DNA from: Chloroflexota bacterium
GTDB taxonomy: Bacteria; Chloroflexota; Limnocylindria; Limnocylindrales; CSP1-4
Reading direction: 5' to 3'
NCBI GenBank assembly: GCA_019637815.1
Contig: JAHBUZ010000026.1
Coordinates: forward strand, 1 to 54,031
Length of the DNA stretch: 54,031 bases
Position 1 is the first letter of the stretch; the number at the start of each line of letters is the position of its first letter. Shown piece after piece: positions 26,807 to 35,059 of this stretch. A model generated the notes under the pieces. That model was not told where the DNA came from. It worked only from the letters and a program-made list of their open reading frames with translations, and did not search any database. The position numbers and the translations under genes are program-made.

Positions 26807-28086
26807 GCGGCCTCCGCCACCGCCGCATCGCGCAGTGCCCGCTCGACATCCTGGACCGCCGCGAGGACCCCCTCGCGCAACCGGTCGAGGCCGCCCCCCA
26901 CCTCCCGGGACATGGAGCCGATCGAGGTGAGCTGCATCTTGAGCGAGCGGATGGCGTCCAGCTGTGCCCGGATGGCCGTGAGCGCCGCACCGATGGCGGC
27001 CGCATCCACCTCCACCTCCCGCTCGGCGAGCGTGGCGAGGGCATGGAGTCGCGCGAGACGGACCGCGGCGTCGAGGACGGCGGGCTCCGGCTCCGCGGGG
27101 TCGACCACGCAGTAGACATCACCGAGGCGCACGTCGAACGGCGCGATGCCCGCGGGTGCGTGCTGCGGTGTGAAGACCACGAGACCGACCTGGGCCCCCC
27201 GGTTGCGCTTCGCCTCCGCGAGCTCCGCTCGCATCTCCTTGCCGGAGATGGCCCGGTCCTTGCACTCGATGACCACGCGCACGTCCGCACCCCGGGTGAG
27301 CCCGGCATCCAGGCTCAGTACGAAGTCACCCTTCTTGGAGCGGATCACGGCACCGGCCTCGTCACCCGTCCGGTCGACCGCGTCACCCGTGCCGCGGCAG
27401 ACGTCCGCGAGCAGGTCCCCGATGACCGCCTCGAAATCCGCGCCCTTGGCCGCGGAACGCGCCCGCTCGCTGGCCCGGGCGGCACCGGCGGCCTCGATGG
27501 CGGTCAGCCGGTCGTTGAGCTTCGCGAAGCCATCGCTCACCTCGGTCCGGAACTGGTGGAGGGGAGAGCCCAGGCGGGTGGGGTCGAGCAGCTGGGCGAG
27601 TCGCGAGGCGTCCCCATCGAAGTAGCTGCCGAGCATGGCGCGCATGCGCCCCATCGCGGAGTCCCGACGCGTCTCGTCGAACAGCTCCGTGACGAACGCC
27701 CGCAGCTGGCCGCGGTCACCCAGGAACCGCTCGAGGGTGCGCGGCAGGCGACCATCGTCATCCGCGAAGTTCTGGCGCAGCACCCCGTCCAGCGCCGTCG
27801 CCGCGCGCTCGTTGATGACCTCCGCCTGGCGCACGAGACCCTCGAACTCGCGACGCACCACGTCCACGTCCAGCGACACGCCGGCGTCCTGGAGGGCGGT
27901 CACGCCGATGCGCAGGGCGCGCTCGAGCAGCGCCGGACGTTCCTCCGGCACCCGCTCGCCGAGGAAGGCGGCGACCTGGCCATCCACGATCACGAGGTGG
28001 TCCACCGTGAGGCGGTCACCCTCGACCGAGATGTGGTGCTCGGGACGGTCCGGTGTGGGCAGGGAGACGAGTCGGATGGCTTCCAT
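26803..28086 (-). CDS. coiled-coil protein with PD-(D/E)XK nuclease-like core
   Basis: A 427-residue protein that I cannot assign to a named family. Residues 1-200 and 340-427 are mostly charged or amphipathic helices likely to form coiled coils. Residues about 214-310 look like a restriction-endonuclease fold: Glu219 in GADFEAVIGDLL, Asp254 in KKGDFVLSL, Glu274 and Lys276 in VVIECKD, then EAKRNRGAQVGLVVFTP. This arrangement resembles RmuC-like proteins and suggests a DNA-cleaving or DNA-binding role. ATG 28086 is preferred over GTG 28092; a CATCGT hexamer lies 6 nt upstream. The stop overlaps the convergent ATPase gene. Confidence 0.72.
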   Translation of the reverse strand: MEAIRLVSLPTPDRPEHHISVEGDRLTVDHLVIVDGQVAAFLGERVPEERPALLERALRIGVTALQDAGVSLDVDVVRREFEGLVRQAEVINERAATALDGVLRQNFADDDGRLPRTLERFLGDRGQLRAFVTELFDETRRDSAMGRMRAMLGSYFDGDASRLAQLLDPTRLGSPLHQFRTEVSDGFAKLNDRLTAIEAAGAARASERARSAAKGADFEAVIGDLLADVCRGTGDAVDRTGDEAGAVIRSKKGDFVLSLDAGLTRGADVRVVIECKDRAISGKEMRAELAEAKRNRGAQVGLVVFTPQHAPAGIAPFDVRLGDVYCVVDPAEPEPAVLDAAVRLARLHALATLAEREVEVDAAAIGAALTAIRAQLDAIRSLKMQLTSIGSMSREVGGGLDRLREGVLAAVQDVERALRDAAVAEAA

Positions 28087-28162
28087 GCCCACACGATGGG
28101 GTCGGCGCGTGCCACCTAGCCTGTCACGGACCGGACGCCCACCACCCGTCCCGTCGAGCCGC

Positions 28163-28168
28163 TACGCT
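28163..28168 (+). promoter_or_regulatory. candidate -10 hexamer TACGCT for a leaderless transcript
   Basis: TACGCT lies 7 nt before the ATG at 28176; no ribosome binding site is present. Confidence 0.42.
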
Positions 28169-28175
28169 GCGATCC

Positions 28176-28709
28176 ATGCGTGTCGTCCTCGCCCATGGTG
28201 CCTCCGGTGACGCCCGCTCCATGGCCCCATGGGTGGAGGGTCTCGGGGCGCGGGGCATCCGGACGCACGCCATCGACCTGCCCGTGCGCAAGGCGGAGAC
28301 GGCCGTCGACGCCTATGTCGCGGCCGCTGGTCTCGATGCTGAGCCGGTCGAGCCCGTGGTCATCGGCGGTCACTCCTATGGCGGCCGCGTCGCGAGCCTG
28401 GTCGCCGCCCAGGGTCATCCCGCCGTGCAGGGCCTGCTCCTGCTGAGCTATCCCCTCCATCGGCCGGGCGGCCCGGAGTGGGAGCCGCGGACCGTGCACT
28501 GGCCGTCCATCGACGTGCCGGTCCTGCTCCTGTCCGGCACCTCGGACCCGTTCGCGCGCATCGACCTGCTGCGAGCGGCCCTCGCGGCCCGGTTGCCGTC
28601 CGCGGAGCTCGTGGAGTATCCCAAGGTCGGCCATGGCCTCAAGCCGGTCCTCGCGGACGCCCTCGACCGGGCGGCGGCGTTCATCCGGGGTCTCGGGGAT
28701 CATCGATGA
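28176..28709 (+). CDS. small alpha/beta-hydrolase (KANL3/Tex30-like)
   Basis: A 177-residue minimal alpha/beta-hydrolase: LAHGASGDARSMAPWVEGL is the oxyanion-hole loop, GGHSYGGRVAS the nucleophile elbow, SGTSDPFARIDLL carries the acid and KVGHGL the catalytic His. The short length and RVVLAHGASGDARS start fit the KANL3/Tex30-like hydrolase subfamily, whose substrates are unclear. The start is set by the hexamer 7 nt upstream; the longer open frame has poor coding character. Its last 29 bases overlap the end of the convergent metallo-hydrolase gene. Confidence 0.82.
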   Translation: MRVVLAHGASGDARSMAPWVEGLGARGIRTHAIDLPVRKAETAVDAYVAAAGLDAEPVEPVVIGGHSYGGRVASLVAAQGHPAVQGLLLLSYPLHRPGGPEWEPRTVHWPSIDVPVLLLSGTSDPFARIDLLRAALAARLPSAELVEYPKVGHGLKPVLADALDRAAAFIRGLGDHR

Positions 28710-29484
28710 CCAGCTCGCCACCGATGGGCAGCACCCGCACCAGCGTCCCGGGCGCGGTCTCGGCGCTGTAGCGCGCGAAGGCGATGGGCGGCTCCGTCCG
28801 CGTCTCGGGCCGGAGCCAGCGCATGCCCAGCGGATGGAACGTGCCCCAGTGGATGGGCACCGCCACCCGCGGTCGGATGAGCCCCACCGCGCGTGCCGCG
28901 CTCAGCGGGTCGAGGTGCTCGGCGGCCCGTGCGCGGGGACCCCAGCCCCAGACCGGGATGAGCGCGAGGTCGATGCCCCGGTCCAGGTCGCGCATCCCCT
29001 CGAACAGCGCGGTATCGCCCGCGAAGTAGATCGACCGGGACGCCGCGACCACGAAGCCGATGCACAGCTCCGTGGGCCCGATGGGCGGCCCGAAGCCACG
29101 ATGCACGGCGGGTGTGATCTCCACCCGCAGCCCGTCGATGGAGACGCTGTCACCCGGCACCGTCTCGATGACGTGGCGGAAGCCGCGTGACCGGAGTCGG
29201 GCGGCCATGCCCCGAGGCACCACGATGGGGACCTGGTGACCCAGCAGCCGCAGCGAGCCGATGTCCAGGTGGTCCCAGTGGGAGTGCGACAGGAGCACCA
29301 GGTCGACATCCGTCCACGCGTGGGGCTCGAGCGGCTCGACGGCACGCACCAGCGGCCCCACCCGGCGACGCAGGATGGGATCGGTGAGCACGCGCGCCCC
29401 GTCCACGTCCAGGGCCACCGTGGAGTGGCCGAGGTACCGCAGACGGAGCGCGCTGCCCGATCGATCGGGATACTCGGTGGTCAC
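28681..29484 (-). CDS. MBL-fold metallo-hydrolase
   Basis: A 267-residue metallo-beta-lactamase-fold enzyme of the lactamase_B_2 / UPF0173-like kind, related to NAPE-phospholipase-D-type hydrolases. The metal motif is SHSHWDHLD (HxHxDH) near residue 64. Further ligands are likely in PAVHRGFG, FAGDTALFEG and VPIHWGTF. The N-terminus LRLRYLGHSTVALDVDGARVLTDP is typical. The start is GTG with GATACT 7 nt upstream and no ribosome binding site. The start codon lies at the exact centre of a long palindrome, listed separately. The substrate is unknown. Confidence 0.86.
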   Translation of the reverse strand: MTTEYPDRSGSALRLRYLGHSTVALDVDGARVLTDPILRRRVGPLVRAVEPLEPHAWTDVDLVLLSHSHWDHLDIGSLRLLGHQVPIVVPRGMAARLRSRGFRHVIETVPGDSVSIDGLRVEITPAVHRGFGPPIGPTELCIGFVVAASRSIYFAGDTALFEGMRDLDRGIDLALIPVWGWGPRARAAEHLDPLSAARAVGLIRPRVAVPIHWGTFHPLGMRWLRPETRTEPPIAFARYSAETAPGTLVRVLPIGGELVIDDPRDPG

Positions 29485-29497
29485 ACCACCGAGTATC
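29469..29497. promoter_or_regulatory. 29-bp palindrome centred on a start codon
   Basis: Two perfect 13-bp arms (29469-29481 and 29485-29497) flank a 3-nt centre that is the GTG start codon of the MBL-fold gene (CAC on the plus strand). Each arm begins with GATACT on its own strand, so the minus-strand -10 candidate (29492-29497) is mirrored on the plus strand. It is likely an operator for a dimeric repressor, or a chance consequence of the N-terminal codons. Confidence 0.55.
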
Positions 29498-29518
29498 GGT
29501 CGTCCGTCCGGGAGCGGC

Positions 29519-31441
29519 TCAGCGGAGACGCAGGTCGCGCGCCTGGACCTGCTTGCCGCCAGCCCGGTCGGTGCCCTTGACCTTGAGTCGGAGCGTACCG
29601 GCCTTGCCCTCCTTGACGCGGATCCGCGTCGTGAAGCGACCGGCCTCGACCTTCTTCGTGGCCACGGTCCGGACGCTGCCCGGCTGGCGCACCGTGAGCG
29701 TGGGCGCGCCCCGCAGCGGCTCCGTGGACACGATCGTCACGCGCAACCGCTGGCCACGCTTGACCTGCTTCTCCGATGTGAGGATCCGGAACGCACCCAC
29801 GTGGATGGGGTGGGTCTGTGACATCGAGCCCGCGGACGTGGTGGATCTGACGGTGACGCGATAGGCACCGTCCGCCACGAAGCGACCCTTGGAGTCCTTG
29901 CCATCCCAGCGCCACGCATGCCGACCGGCCTTGAACGACCCGCCGAGCGCCGTGCGCACCACGCGGTCCTTCGAGTCGCGCACCTGGATGCGGACCTTCG
30001 CCTTCTGGCTGAGTGTGAACGCGACCCGCACCGACTCACCGAGCTTGTCGCGATCGGAGGCGTCGATGGCGCGCCGGTTCGGCGTGACCCGCTTGAGCGA
30101 GGTGAGCACGACGGCGCTCAGCGTGCGTGGCGTGCCCTTGTTGCCGGCCGTGTCCCGCGGCGTGAGGCGCACCGTGTACCGCCCCTCCGGCACGACCTTG
30201 CCGCGGTCGTTGCGTCCGTCCCAGGTGATGGTGCCGGTGCCCTGCCCGGCGGTCCGGGTGAAGGTGCGCACCAGCCGGTCCCTGCGATCGCGGACCTGGA
30301 CCCGGATCCGGGCGCGCTCGGTGAGGCTGCGACGGATCCGCAGGGTGTCCCTGGAGCCGTCGCCGTTGGGTGTGAAGCGGACGGCCGACCCGCTGGTCGC
30401 GATACCGCTGCCGTTGGCACCCGTGAGCTTCAGCTTCGGCGCCGTCCGGTCCTGCTTCTTCGACTTCTTCGAGCCGCCAGCCGGTGACCCGGCCTTGGGC
30501 GCGAGCGTGCCGGCACCCGCCCGGAACTCCGACGCGGTCATGCCCAGGTCGCCGGTGACCGCCCGATAGTGGCCCTTCGACGGATGGGGGTCCATGTGGA
30601 TGCGCGCCCAGCCGACCCGCTTCGAGTCGCGGTAGTAGTCGTCCTTGCCCACGAACCCGTCGTAGCGCGCCATCGCCTGGCCGGAGCGGTCCTGGAACAG
30701 GTCATCCATGGACCGGTCGGTGTTCATGAGGGCGCGTGGCATGTCCAGGTCCTGATCCATGCCGAACGCGAACACGGCGCGCGCGCCGATGTCCAGGAAG
30801 CCGGACGCGTAGTTGTCGACCCGCTTGGTGGCGGTGTCCCGGTTCCGCTCCGGTCCCATGTACTCCTCGCCGTTGCCGGCCGCGTAGCACAGGTGGACGA
30901 GCAGCACGACGGCGTTCTGCGCGAGCCGGATGCGCTTGCGCAGCTTGTCGGCGCCCTGATAGTCGGTGGGGGAGCGGACCCCGGGTCGCGGGTTGAGGCC
31001 GAAGCCGTCCTTGGTGTTCTCCTGGAACGGTCCGTGGGGGGACGGCCAGCCGTTGCCGTGGCCCATGTACACCACGAGGCTGGCGCCGCGGGTGGCATCC
31101 ACGACCCGATCCCAGGTGGCGTTCGGGGTGTAGACCTTGGTCACCCGCATCCCGGCATCGGCTGCCTGCGACGCGATCCGGTTGGCGTCCTCCTTGTTGG
31201 ACCGGTCCATGCCGGACGGCCCCACGATGATGACCGCACGAGGCGCGGGGTTGCCATCCGCGAGGACCGCGGTGGCGGACAGACCCGCCTGTCCGCTGAT
31301 GACGACGGCGGCTGCCGTGACGACGCTCGCGAGCCGTCGCCGGAGCGACAGGCCGTGTGCGGGACGCAGCGACGCACCCGCCTCGGGCGCGTCAGGCGTG
31401 GTCCCGGGTGCCCCCTGGGCACCGTGATGTGCTGCCGGCAA
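29519..31441 (-). CDS. secreted protein: caspase-clan-like peptidase domain plus FlgD-type Ig repeats
   Basis: A 640-residue exported protein. A long n-region is followed by a signal helix (about 34-61, RRRLASVVTAAAVVISGQAG). Residues about 66-330 form an alpha/beta domain with His128 in VVYMGHGNGW and Cys185 in LVHLCYAAGN, the order of a catalytic dyad in clan CD (C25/clostripain/caspase-like) peptidases. A Lys/Ser-rich linker leads to Ig-like repeats of the FlgD type: RFTPNGDGSRDT, ITWDGRNDRGKVVPEGRYTV and WRWDGKDSKGRFVADGAYRV, then a last beta-rich domain. The start is TTG, chosen because GGGGAGG lies 7 nt upstream. It is probably cell-surface or extracellular. Proteolytic activity is inferred only. 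Confidence 0.78.
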   Translation of the reverse strand: MPAAHHGAQGAPGTTPDAPEAGASLRPAHGLSLRRRLASVVTAAAVVISGQAGLSATAVLADGNPAPRAVIIVGPSGMDRSNKEDANRIASQAADAGMRVTKVYTPNATWDRVVDATRGASLVVYMGHGNGWPSPHGPFQENTKDGFGLNPRPGVRSPTDYQGADKLRKRIRLAQNAVVLLVHLCYAAGNGEEYMGPERNRDTATKRVDNYASGFLDIGARAVFAFGMDQDLDMPRALMNTDRSMDDLFQDRSGQAMARYDGFVGKDDYYRDSKRVGWARIHMDPHPSKGHYRAVTGDLGMTASEFRAGAGTLAPKAGSPAGGSKKSKKQDRTAPKLKLTGANGSGIATSGSAVRFTPNGDGSRDTLRIRRSLTERARIRVQVRDRRDRLVRTFTRTAGQGTGTITWDGRNDRGKVVPEGRYTVRLTPRDTAGNKGTPRTLSAVVLTSLKRVTPNRRAIDASDRDKLGESVRVAFTLSQKAKVRIQVRDSKDRVVRTALGGSFKAGRHAWRWDGKDSKGRFVADGAYRVTVRSTTSAGSMSQTHPIHVGAFRILTSEKQVKRGQRLRVTIVSTEPLRGAPTLTVRQPGSVRTVATKKVEAGRFTTRIRVKEGKAGTLRLKVKGTDRAGGKQVQARDLRLR

Positions 31442-31836
31442 TACGTTGCCTCCCCTCTGCCGGAACGTCACGCTGGGGCGCGACGAACGGTGGGCGTGGC
31501 CGTCGATCAGGGGGAGTGGTGGAGGACGTGCGACTGGTGGGCACGCACGAGGACGCAGGCGGCCGCATCCCGCACGGTCGTGTGCCGGGGCACACCGGGA
31601 TGCACGGCGCACGCACGCGCCAGACCGCCTGACGACCACCGCACGCTGGGGCGGCGACGAAGGACCCGACCCATCCGGGCCGGGGACCTCGTGTCCCTGG
31701 TCGACAGGCGTCTTCGGTTCGAACCTTCCTCTCCCGGTGCGGGCTGCACCGGCTCCGTGGGGCAGGATACGCTCCGTGGTGCGCGCTGTCACCCCCTGAG
31801 GTGTGCCCGGAGCGTGCTGGAGGAGGTGGTGCATCG
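31442..31836. other. 395-bp divergent intergenic region
   Basis: It separates the secreted peptidase-like gene (minus) from adenosine deaminase (plus). It holds the ribosome binding sites of both genes and a candidate -10 TACGCT at 31768-31773 for the plus gene. GGTTCGAACC at 31716-31725 looks like a tRNA T-loop but has no flanking stems. No coding frame here has a credible start or codon pattern. Confidence 0.6.
31768..31773 (+). promoter_or_regulatory. candidate -10 hexamer TACGCT of the adenosine deaminase gene
   Basis: TACGCT lies 63 nt before the chosen GTG start; AGGAGG at 31821-31826 lies between. No clear -35 box is visible. Confidence 0.35.
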
Positions 31837-32961
31837 GTGTCACAGGCCCATTCCCCGTCCCTCGCGACGGTCGTCGCGGCCCCCAAGGTGCTGCTCCACG
31901 ACCACCTCGATGGCGGTCTCCGACCGGCCACGGTCATCGATCTGGCGCGTGCCTCGGGATACGCGGACCTGCCGATGGCCGACGCCGACGAGCTCGGCGC
32001 CTGGTTCCGCCAGGGCGCCGATCGCAAGAGCCTCGAGCGATACCTGGAGGGCTTCCGTCACACCGTGGGCGTGATGCAGACGCCCGATGCCATCGAGCGC
32101 GTGGCCGCCGAGTGCGCGGAGGATCTCGCCGCGGACGGCGTCGTGTACGCCGAGGTGCGATATGCCCCCGAGCTGTCCACGCAGGGCGGGCTGTCGCTGG
32201 ACGAGGTGATGACCGCCTGGCTGGCGGGCTTCGAGCGAGGAGCCGCCACGGCCGAGGCGGCCGGCCGTCCCATCACCATCCGCGCCATCGTGACCGCGAT
32301 GCGCCAGTTCGCACGCTCCGTGGAGATCGCCGAGCTCGCGGTGCGCCATCGGGACGCCGGGGTCGTGGGCTTCGACATCGCGGGGCCCGAGGCCGGGTTC
32401 CCGCCGAGCCGCCATCTCGATGCCTTCCAGCTCATCCACCGCGCGGACTTCCACGTGACCATCCACGCGGGCGAGGCGTTCGGGCTGCCGTCCATCTGGG
32501 AGGCGCTCCAGTGGTGCGGCGCGGAGCGACTGGGTCACGGGGTGCGCATCGTCGATGACATCGCCCCCGGGCCGGATGGGCGCTACGTGCTCGGTCGGCT
32601 CGCGGCGTACGTTCGGGACCGTCGCGTGCCGCTCGAGATGTGCCCGACCTCCAACGTCCATACGGGGGCGGTCGCATCCATCGAGGAGCATCCCGTGGAC
32701 CTCCTGCGTCGGCTGCGATTCCGGGTGACCATCAACACCGATAACCGCCTCATGAGCGGCGTGACCCTCAGCAGCGAGCTGGAGCTCCTGGCCCGGACGT
32801 TCGGCTTCGGGCTCGACGAGATGCAGTGGCTGACCCTGAACGCCATGAAGAGCTCGTTCCTCTCGTTCGATCAGCGGTTGCGCGTCATCAACGGCACCAT
32901 CAAGCCCGGCTATGCGCGGCTGATGGCGGACGAGACCGCGTCAGCGCCGACGCTCGTGTAG
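31837..32961 (+). CDS. add: adenosine deaminase
   Basis: A 374-residue enzyme that deaminates adenosine (or deoxyadenosine) to inosine. The Zn ligands His21 and His23 are in [19 protein letters not shown] (His210, catalytic Glu213), [15 protein letters not shown] and [11 protein letters not shown] (Zn-binding Asp) complete the site; the TDN variant instead of TDDP is typical of actinobacterial-type enzymes. An earlier GTG at 31801 is possible, but AGGAGG at 31821-31826, ten nt before GTG 31837, and alignment to the family favour the shorter form. It provides inosine for purine salvage with the PNP at 14918. Confidence 0.94.
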   Translation: MSQAHSPSLATVVAAPKVLLHDHLDGGLRPATVIDLARASGYADLPMADADELGAWFRQGADRKSLERYLEGFRHTVGVMQTPDAIERVAAECAEDLAADGVVYAEVRYAPELSTQGGLSLDEVMTAWLAGFERGAATAEAAGRPITIRAIVTAMRQFARSVEIAELAVRHRDAGVVGFDIAGPEAGFPPSRHLDAFQLIHRADFHVTIHAGEAFGLPSIWEALQWCGAERLGHGVRIVDDIAPGPDGRYVLGRLAAYVRDRRVPLEMCPTSNVHTGAVASIEEHPVDLLRRLRFRVTINTDNRLMSGVTLSSELELLARTFGFGLDEMQWLTLNAMKSSFLSFDQRLRVINGTIKPGYARLMADETASAPTLV

Positions 32962-33036
32962 CTCGCGGAGCACGACGGGCGCCCGTCCAGCGGCCGCTCG
33001 TCCGTCGCTGGGGAGCGACCCTGCCGGTCACGTGGG

Positions 33037-33201
33037 TCAGGCAGCGAGGGCGAGGCCCCGGGCGGGCACCGGCTCCGCCGGAGCGTCCGTGGCCAGCTCG
33101 ACGCAGGTCGCGCACGCATCACAGCGGACCTCGCCGCGGAGCCAGGACTCCGGTGTGAGGGCGACCGTCTCGTCGCACCAGGGGCAGGGGATCGTGGTCA
33201 T
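33037..33201 (-). CDS. 54-residue zinc-ribbon protein
   Basis: A short gene with strong start signals: AGGAGG (33211-33216) nine nt before ATG 33201. The protein begins MTTIPCPWCDETVALTPESW and contains CDACATCVEL, giving a CxxC pair and a second CxxC pair about 20 residues later, a zinc-ribbon pattern. A hydrophobic, Pro/Ala-rich end follows. Such tiny CPWC...C proteins are usually metal-binding and of unknown role. It lies convergent to adenosine deaminase. Codon use is normal for the window. Confidence 0.75.
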   Translation of the reverse strand: MTTIPCPWCDETVALTPESWLRGEVRCDACATCVELATDAPAEPVPARGLALAA

Positions 33202-33552
33202 CTCGGATCGCCTCCTGCGGGCCCCGGGTGGGACCGCTGGGACGCATCCTGGGTGCGGGTCGTGACAGCTCGTGTGTCACGACCGCCGGGGTTTCCGCAC
33301 GACCCCGTCCGCAGGACGTCGCACGCAAAGGCCCGGAGACGCCGCCATGATGGCCGTCCGTACGACTGGCAAGCCAGCCATCCGATCGGTGCTCACGTGG
33401 CCCCTCCGGGCTGAGACGAAGATAGGGCATGGCAGCCGCGCTCGCCAAGGCCTTCCATCCACGAACGTCGACGGACATCGCCAGGTCATCCACGATCCAT
33501 CCACCGCGCCGTCCACCGCCGGGATCGCAGGCAGCGTCCGACGCGAGGCGCG
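33202..33552. other. 351-bp divergent intergenic region with a perfect hairpin
   Basis: It separates the small zinc-ribbon gene (minus) from the S41 peptidase gene (plus). GGTCGTGACA (33258-33267) and TGTCACGACC (33275-33284) form a perfect 10-bp inverted repeat with a 7-nt spacer, about 60 bp upstream of the zinc-ribbon gene and 270 bp upstream of the peptidase gene. Its position between divergent genes suggests an operator rather than a terminator. I see no coding frame here. Confidence 0.55.
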
Positions 33553-34965
33553 ATGATGTCGCGACACCCATCGCCCGAGGACCGCCCCGTGCATCGTGCC
33601 AGCCCTCCACGCCAGGCCACTGGCGACCGTCCCGCGGCCGGACCCCCGACCGCACCCGTGCATCGGCGATCGGGCGATGACGGTCGTGACCCGGGTCGCT
33701 CCCGTGCGTGGCTCGCGCTCGGCACGGCGGTGCTCGTGTTCCTTGCCGGTGTCGGGTTCGGCAGCGGCGGCGTGCCCGGGTCGCTGACCGCGGTCGGCGC
33801 CGTCCCCTCGTTCGAGCCCGAGCCCGAGCCCCAGCCGGAGGCGAGCGCGTCGGGCATCGACCAGGACCTCCTGGACGAGGCCGTGCGCATCGTGGTCCGG
33901 AACTTCGTGGATCCCGATCGGCTCGACGAGGAGAACCTGACGCGGGGCGCCATCCGGGGCATGGTCGAGGCGCTCGGTGACGCGGGCCACACGATGTACC
34001 TGACGCCCGAGGAGGTCGCCGCCGAGCTCCAGGCGCTCGACGGCCGGCTGACGGGCATCGGCGTCATGGTCGACACACGCGCCGAGGTCCCCACCATCAT
34101 CGCCGTGTTCCCCGATTCGCCCGCGCAGCGTGCCGGGATCCGGGTCGGCGACACCATCGTCTCGGTGGACGGCGAACGGGCGGACCGGCTGACCATCAGC
34201 GAGCTGCTGCGTCGCGTCCGGGGCAGGGCGGGGACCACGGTCGTGGTGGGTGTCCTGCGGGCCGACGGCACGCGTGAGGAGCTGACCATGGTGCGGGCGG
34301 AGATCGACGTCCCCGCCGTGTCGTGGGCCATGGTGCCGGGCACGACCATCGCGGACGTGCGGCTCGTCCAGTTCCAGACGGGCGCCGCGGACCAGCTCCA
34401 GGCGGCCGTCCGGGCCGCCATCGACGCGGGTGCCACGGGGATGGTGCTGGACCTGCGGGGCAATCCCGGTGGTCTCGTGGACGAGGCGGTGCGCATCGCC
34501 GGGACGTTCCTGCCCGAGGGCAGCGTGGTGTTCCAGGAGCAGGACCGCACCGAGCAGCGGGACCAGGTGCGGACCCGTGGGACGCCGCTGCTGCCGGACC
34601 TGCCGCTCGTGGTGCTCGTGGATGGCGGCAGCGCCAGCTCCTCGGAGATCGTGGCGGGCGCCCTCCAGGACGCCGGCCGGGCGCAGGTGCTCGGCACCCG
34701 GACCTTCGGCACCGGCACCGTCCTCAACTTCTTCCCGCTCTCGGACGGCTCCGCGATCCGGCTCGGGGTCATCGAGTGGCTGACACCGGACGGTGCCGCG
34801 ATCTTCGAGACCGGCATCGGTCCGGATGTCGAGGTGGCCCTGCCCCGGGACGGCACGATGCTCTCGCCGGTGGACCTCGACCGCCTCGATCGGCGTGGCT
34901 TCCGCACCTCGACCGATGCACCGCTCCGACGCGCGGTCCGGATCCTGCGTGACGCCGTGCCCTGA
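33553..34965 (+). CDS. S41-family (CtpA-like) C-terminal processing peptidase, lysine replaced
   Basis: A 470-residue membrane-anchored protein. A charged N-terminus (1-50) precedes one membrane segment (about 51-70). A PDZ domain (about 150-240) includes SPAQRAGIRVGDTIVSVDG. The S41 catalytic domain contains VLDLRGNPGGLVDEAV. The nucleophile is Ser362 in GGSASSSEIVAGAL. The general-base Lys, normally 25 residues later in FGKGxVQ, is Thr387 here (RTFGTGTVLNFF). The rest of the fold is intact, so it may use another base or be an inactive scaffold. The 5' side carries the intergenic hairpin. Downstream lies a broken gene. Confidence 0.88.
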   Translation: MMSRHPSPEDRPVHRASPPRQATGDRPAAGPPTAPVHRRSGDDGRDPGRSRAWLALGTAVLVFLAGVGFGSGGVPGSLTAVGAVPSFEPEPEPQPEASASGIDQDLLDEAVRIVVRNFVDPDRLDEENLTRGAIRGMVEALGDAGHTMYLTPEEVAAELQALDGRLTGIGVMVDTRAEVPTIIAVFPDSPAQRAGIRVGDTIVSVDGERADRLTISELLRRVRGRAGTTVVVGVLRADGTREELTMVRAEIDVPAVSWAMVPGTTIADVRLVQFQTGAADQLQAAVRAAIDAGATGMVLDLRGNPGGLVDEAVRIAGTFLPEGSVVFQEQDRTEQRDQVRTRGTPLLPDLPLVVLVDGGSASSSEIVAGALQDAGRAQVLGTRTFGTGTVLNFFPLSDGSAIRLGVIEWLTPDGAAIFETGIGPDVEVALPRDGTMLSPVDLDRLDRRGFRTSTDAPLRRAVRILRDAVP

Positions 34966-34984
34966 TCGAGGGAGGACGCGACGC

Positions 34985-35059
34985 ATGAAGGTGCTGCTCG
35001 TCGGGGTGGGCACGGTGGGCACGGTGGGCCGATGGGTCAGCCCGCGTAGCCCGCGATGA
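34985..35059 (+). pseudogene. truncated N-terminus of a saccharopine-dehydrogenase-like gene
   Basis: ATG 34985, with GGGAGGA (34969-34975) nine nt upstream, begins MKVLLVGVGTVG, the classic first strand and GxGxxG loop of a saccharopine dehydrogenase/Rossmann NAD(P)-binding protein. The frame then meets a 9-nt tandem repeat, enters the antisense end of the aminotransferase gene and stops after 24 codons. The rest of the gene is absent. This is either a real deletion scar or an assembly join. Confidence 0.55.
35005..35029 (+). repeat. 9-bp tandem repeat GGTGGGCAC, 2.8 copies
   Basis: The repeat lies inside the broken dehydrogenase N-terminus, just where similarity to the family stops. It is the likely breakpoint of the rearrangement or mis-assembly. 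Confidence 0.6.

Noticed and set aside
31716..31725. GGTTCGAACC, like a tRNA T-loop
   Set aside because: The flanking five bases on each side are not complementary and no cloverleaf is possible; it is only a palindrome in the intergenic region.
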